Positions 62,087 to 64,000 of a stretch of 64,000 nucleotides of DNA are shown piece by piece (the first letter of the stretch is position 1; each line of letters opens with the position of its first letter). A program made the translations under genes and the position numbers. The notes under the pieces were generated by a model. The model searched no databases. It was not told the DNA's origin and saw nothing but the letters and a program-made list of their open reading frames with translations. Source of the DNA: Glebionis coronaria. Lineage: Eukaryota > Streptophyta > Magnoliopsida > Asterales > Asteraceae. The stretch covers positions 28,437 to 92,436 of the forward strand of contig JANFOE010002240.1 of assembly GCA_025667525.1 (NCBI GenBank), written 5' to 3'.

Positions 62087-63252
62087 TTGGTTTCTAAGAA
62101 ATTGGAAAGTGTTGAACTTGATAAACCTAATTTTGTTGAATCATGTTGTAATGTTACCTCATCTCCACTCAATCCACACGAGGATGAAAGTTCTAAGATT
62201 GAAAAACAAATTGATGATTACTTGAGTGAGCCATTTGATCCTAGTGAGTTTCATTTTGAGAATTTTGATCCCGAGAGTGATATTGCTTTAATTGAACAAT
62301 CTTTGAAAATGGACTCGTTTTCACTCTCTTCTAAGGATCATGTTGATGTTCCTAAGGCACAATCTTCATTTGAAGAGCCTTTGATTCCTAACTTCACACC
62401 GAATGAGGTTAGTGATTATTCATTCGATAAGTTCGCCGATGAACTTGTTGATCCACTTCCACGGGGAAGTGAAGACGTTTCCGATCTTGAGATCGAGCGT
62501 GATTCTTGTGTTTTACCTACCATTCTCAAGGAATTCTCTGATGAATTTCCTTCTAATGATAATGATGATCTTATATCCGCGTGTGATGATAAGATTGATG
62601 ACACTTTAGTGACTTGCTCAAATCCTCTCTTTGAAGTTTCATTGAACAATAATCCATTGTTTCAAGAGGATTTTGAGAACATCATACCTCCTACATCTCA
62701 CAATCTTTGTGATGATGATCTTCTCATTAGGGAGTTTGATAAGTTACTTTCCATAGACATTCCTTCGGAATTTGAGGAAGAGTCTAATGATGGTGATGAA
62801 GATACTTGGTTTGATCACCCGATTTATGATGATGACAATGTTGACCCGGAGGGAGAAATTACTTTTGCTCCTATTATCCTTCCCACTCGCTTTGATCTTA
62901 ATGTGCGGTTTTTCATGCGACTCGTTTTGAGTACCATGACCCCTTTATTCACATTCATAAGAGTGATAAAGTCAACAAAGTCATGCAAGTTGAAACCACT
63001 ATGGTTGAGACTTTTGTACCACCATTATTATGTGCTTCATATGACTTAGGATTAGCATGGGGGGACAACACCGTGTTGTCTATTCCTTTCTCCACCGAGG
63101 ACGAGATATTCGATCCCGGAATCATTGATTTAGGGAAATCTCGGCCTTTCACCGATGTAATAAATGAAAGATTTTTCTATCATTTTGGTGCGAGTTTATC
63201 TGGGGAGCATGCTACATCCATACCATTAGTTGTGACTACCATCTCTTATTAG
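62087..63252 (+). pseudogene. Element E acidic spacer after protease, frameshifted
   Basis: A D/E-rich region (DDYLSEPFDPSEFHFENFDP, for instance) in frame 2 to about 62910, then continuing in frame 1 (YHDPFIHIHKSDKVN, VMQVETTMVETF) to TAG at 63250-63252, with the shift near the T run at about 62908-62914. D has an acidic spacer at the same place before RT. Here no RT follows. Confidence 0.7.
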
Positions 63253-64000
63253 AGATTTGTGTTGGAGTTTCATCCTTTCGTTTGTCATCCGACAACGAGG
63301 ATGAGATCTTTGACCCCGACATCGCGCTTTATGTTGGTTTCTACTCCAATATGCCGGTTTTCACCATTTTCCCTAAGGACCTATGAATGCGGGGATCGAG
63401 CTCATGACTCGGTTAACAAAAACGAGTGCATTCTATCTTCTTTCTATTTTCTAACACCTAATAAGGCTTGATCTTTCAAGCTCGTGTTCGTGATTTGTTG
63501 TGTTGTGATCTTAGGTATGACCCTATTATTTGAAGACTCTCGTGTTCGGTTTTTGCCGGTCCACTTGATCTTCCATTCTTTGAATGCCAAACAGGGGCAC
63601 ACTTTCTATCCCTTGATTTTTTATCGACTAACGTTTTTCTTGAGGCATAATTAATAAACGGCTTATAGATTTGCGTGCTCTTTCCATGCTAGGAATTTGC
63701 ATTAGACTCTTCGTGTTTTAGCAAGGGGGTGTCACTCTTGAGCTAAGAAACATTGAGGACAATGTTTGGTTTTAGCATGGGGGAGTCAATCAATATAATC
63801 GCTTGCAATTGCTTTTGTCGTGTCTAAACGTATTCTTTTTCTCATTTTTCAATAAAATTTTAAATTTTTAGTGTTATTTTTAAGTTTTAATAAGTAAAAT
63901 AAGTGCTTTTGACACGAATGTAGGCTTTCCGTTGGTAAAAATAAGAATAGTTTTTGACTCGACTCGGTTTTTAACCTTAGCTTTTCCTTAACGTATTTGA
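63253..64000 (+). other. 3' non-coding tail of E
   Basis: Has GACTCGGTTAACAAAAAC (near 63406), also in A's tail; the AAACATTG/CAATGTTT hairpin (63748-63767); and AGCATGGGGGAG (63775-63786). The 3' LTR is not reached. Confidence 0.65.

Larger units (their letters stand above)
56234..64000 (+). mobile_element. Element E: Athila-like gag-protease element lacking RT and integrase (runs off window)
   Basis: LTR 56234-59411, tRNA-Asp primer site at 59419, broken gag-protease frame 60085-62085, acidic spacer to 63252, then the tail with the AAACATTG hairpin (63748-63767) and purine tract (63772-63787). RT, RNase H and integrase are absent between spacer and tail, where A and D carry about 2.4 kb of them. 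The 3' LTR is outside the window. It is a deletion derivative needing enzymes in trans. Confidence 0.85.

Overview
The window is plant nuclear DNA made almost entirely of nested transposable elements; no intact host gene, rRNA gene or functional tRNA gene was found. The retroelement proteins, long LTRs and tRNA-Asp or initiator-Met primer sites are typical of flowering plants. The spacer motif of the copia-like gag (TCRKCVFTANHDSC, then CPLTRI) resembles, from memory, copies common in daisy-family genomes, so Asteraceae is my best guess (inference).

Left block, 1-25.5 kb: a three-layer nest on the + strand. Element A, an Athila-like Ty3/gypsy element, supplies a broken RT-RNase H-integrase frame (3-2398). 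It is interrupted by element B (2399-21376), a Tekay-like chromovirus derivative with 3.2-kb LTRs, 5-bp target duplication ATTCC, and a ruined interior. B's 3' LTR was in turn entered by element C (10824-19495; 323-bp LTRs, duplication GTTAC), a gag-only copia-like element. C has one intact 735-codon ORF, a strongly biased leader and, where pol should be, a long non-coding domain of repeated stem-loops whose stems co-vary between repeat units. A's tail and 3' LTR follow B.

Middle block, 25-40.9 kb: element D, an Athila-like element on the - strand. It has an LTR (37820-40893), a tRNA-Asp primer site, gag, protease, RT, RNase H and integrase, all broken by point lesions. A 5.75-kb CACTA-type DNA transposon (27934-33686, 3-bp duplication ATC) splits its RT and carries the 5' part of a dirigent-like gene.

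Right block, 40.9-64 kb: AT microsatellites, a higher-order minisatellite, and a probable Helitron on the - strand (43546-52053). The Helitron carries exon fragments of 2-oxoglutarate dehydrogenase E1 and peptidyl-tRNA hydrolase 2. Next come a repeat-rich segment ending in an alpha-tubulin-like exon fragment, and element E, an Athila-like gag-protease element lacking RT and integrase, whose LTR begins at 56234 and which runs off the window.

The most unusual signal is the stem-loop domain of C, with smaller echoes elsewhere: every LTR start seen here folds into a short hairpin, and three Athila-like tails share a hairpin upstream of a purine tract. All numbers are from reading by eye; no alignment or folding program was run.
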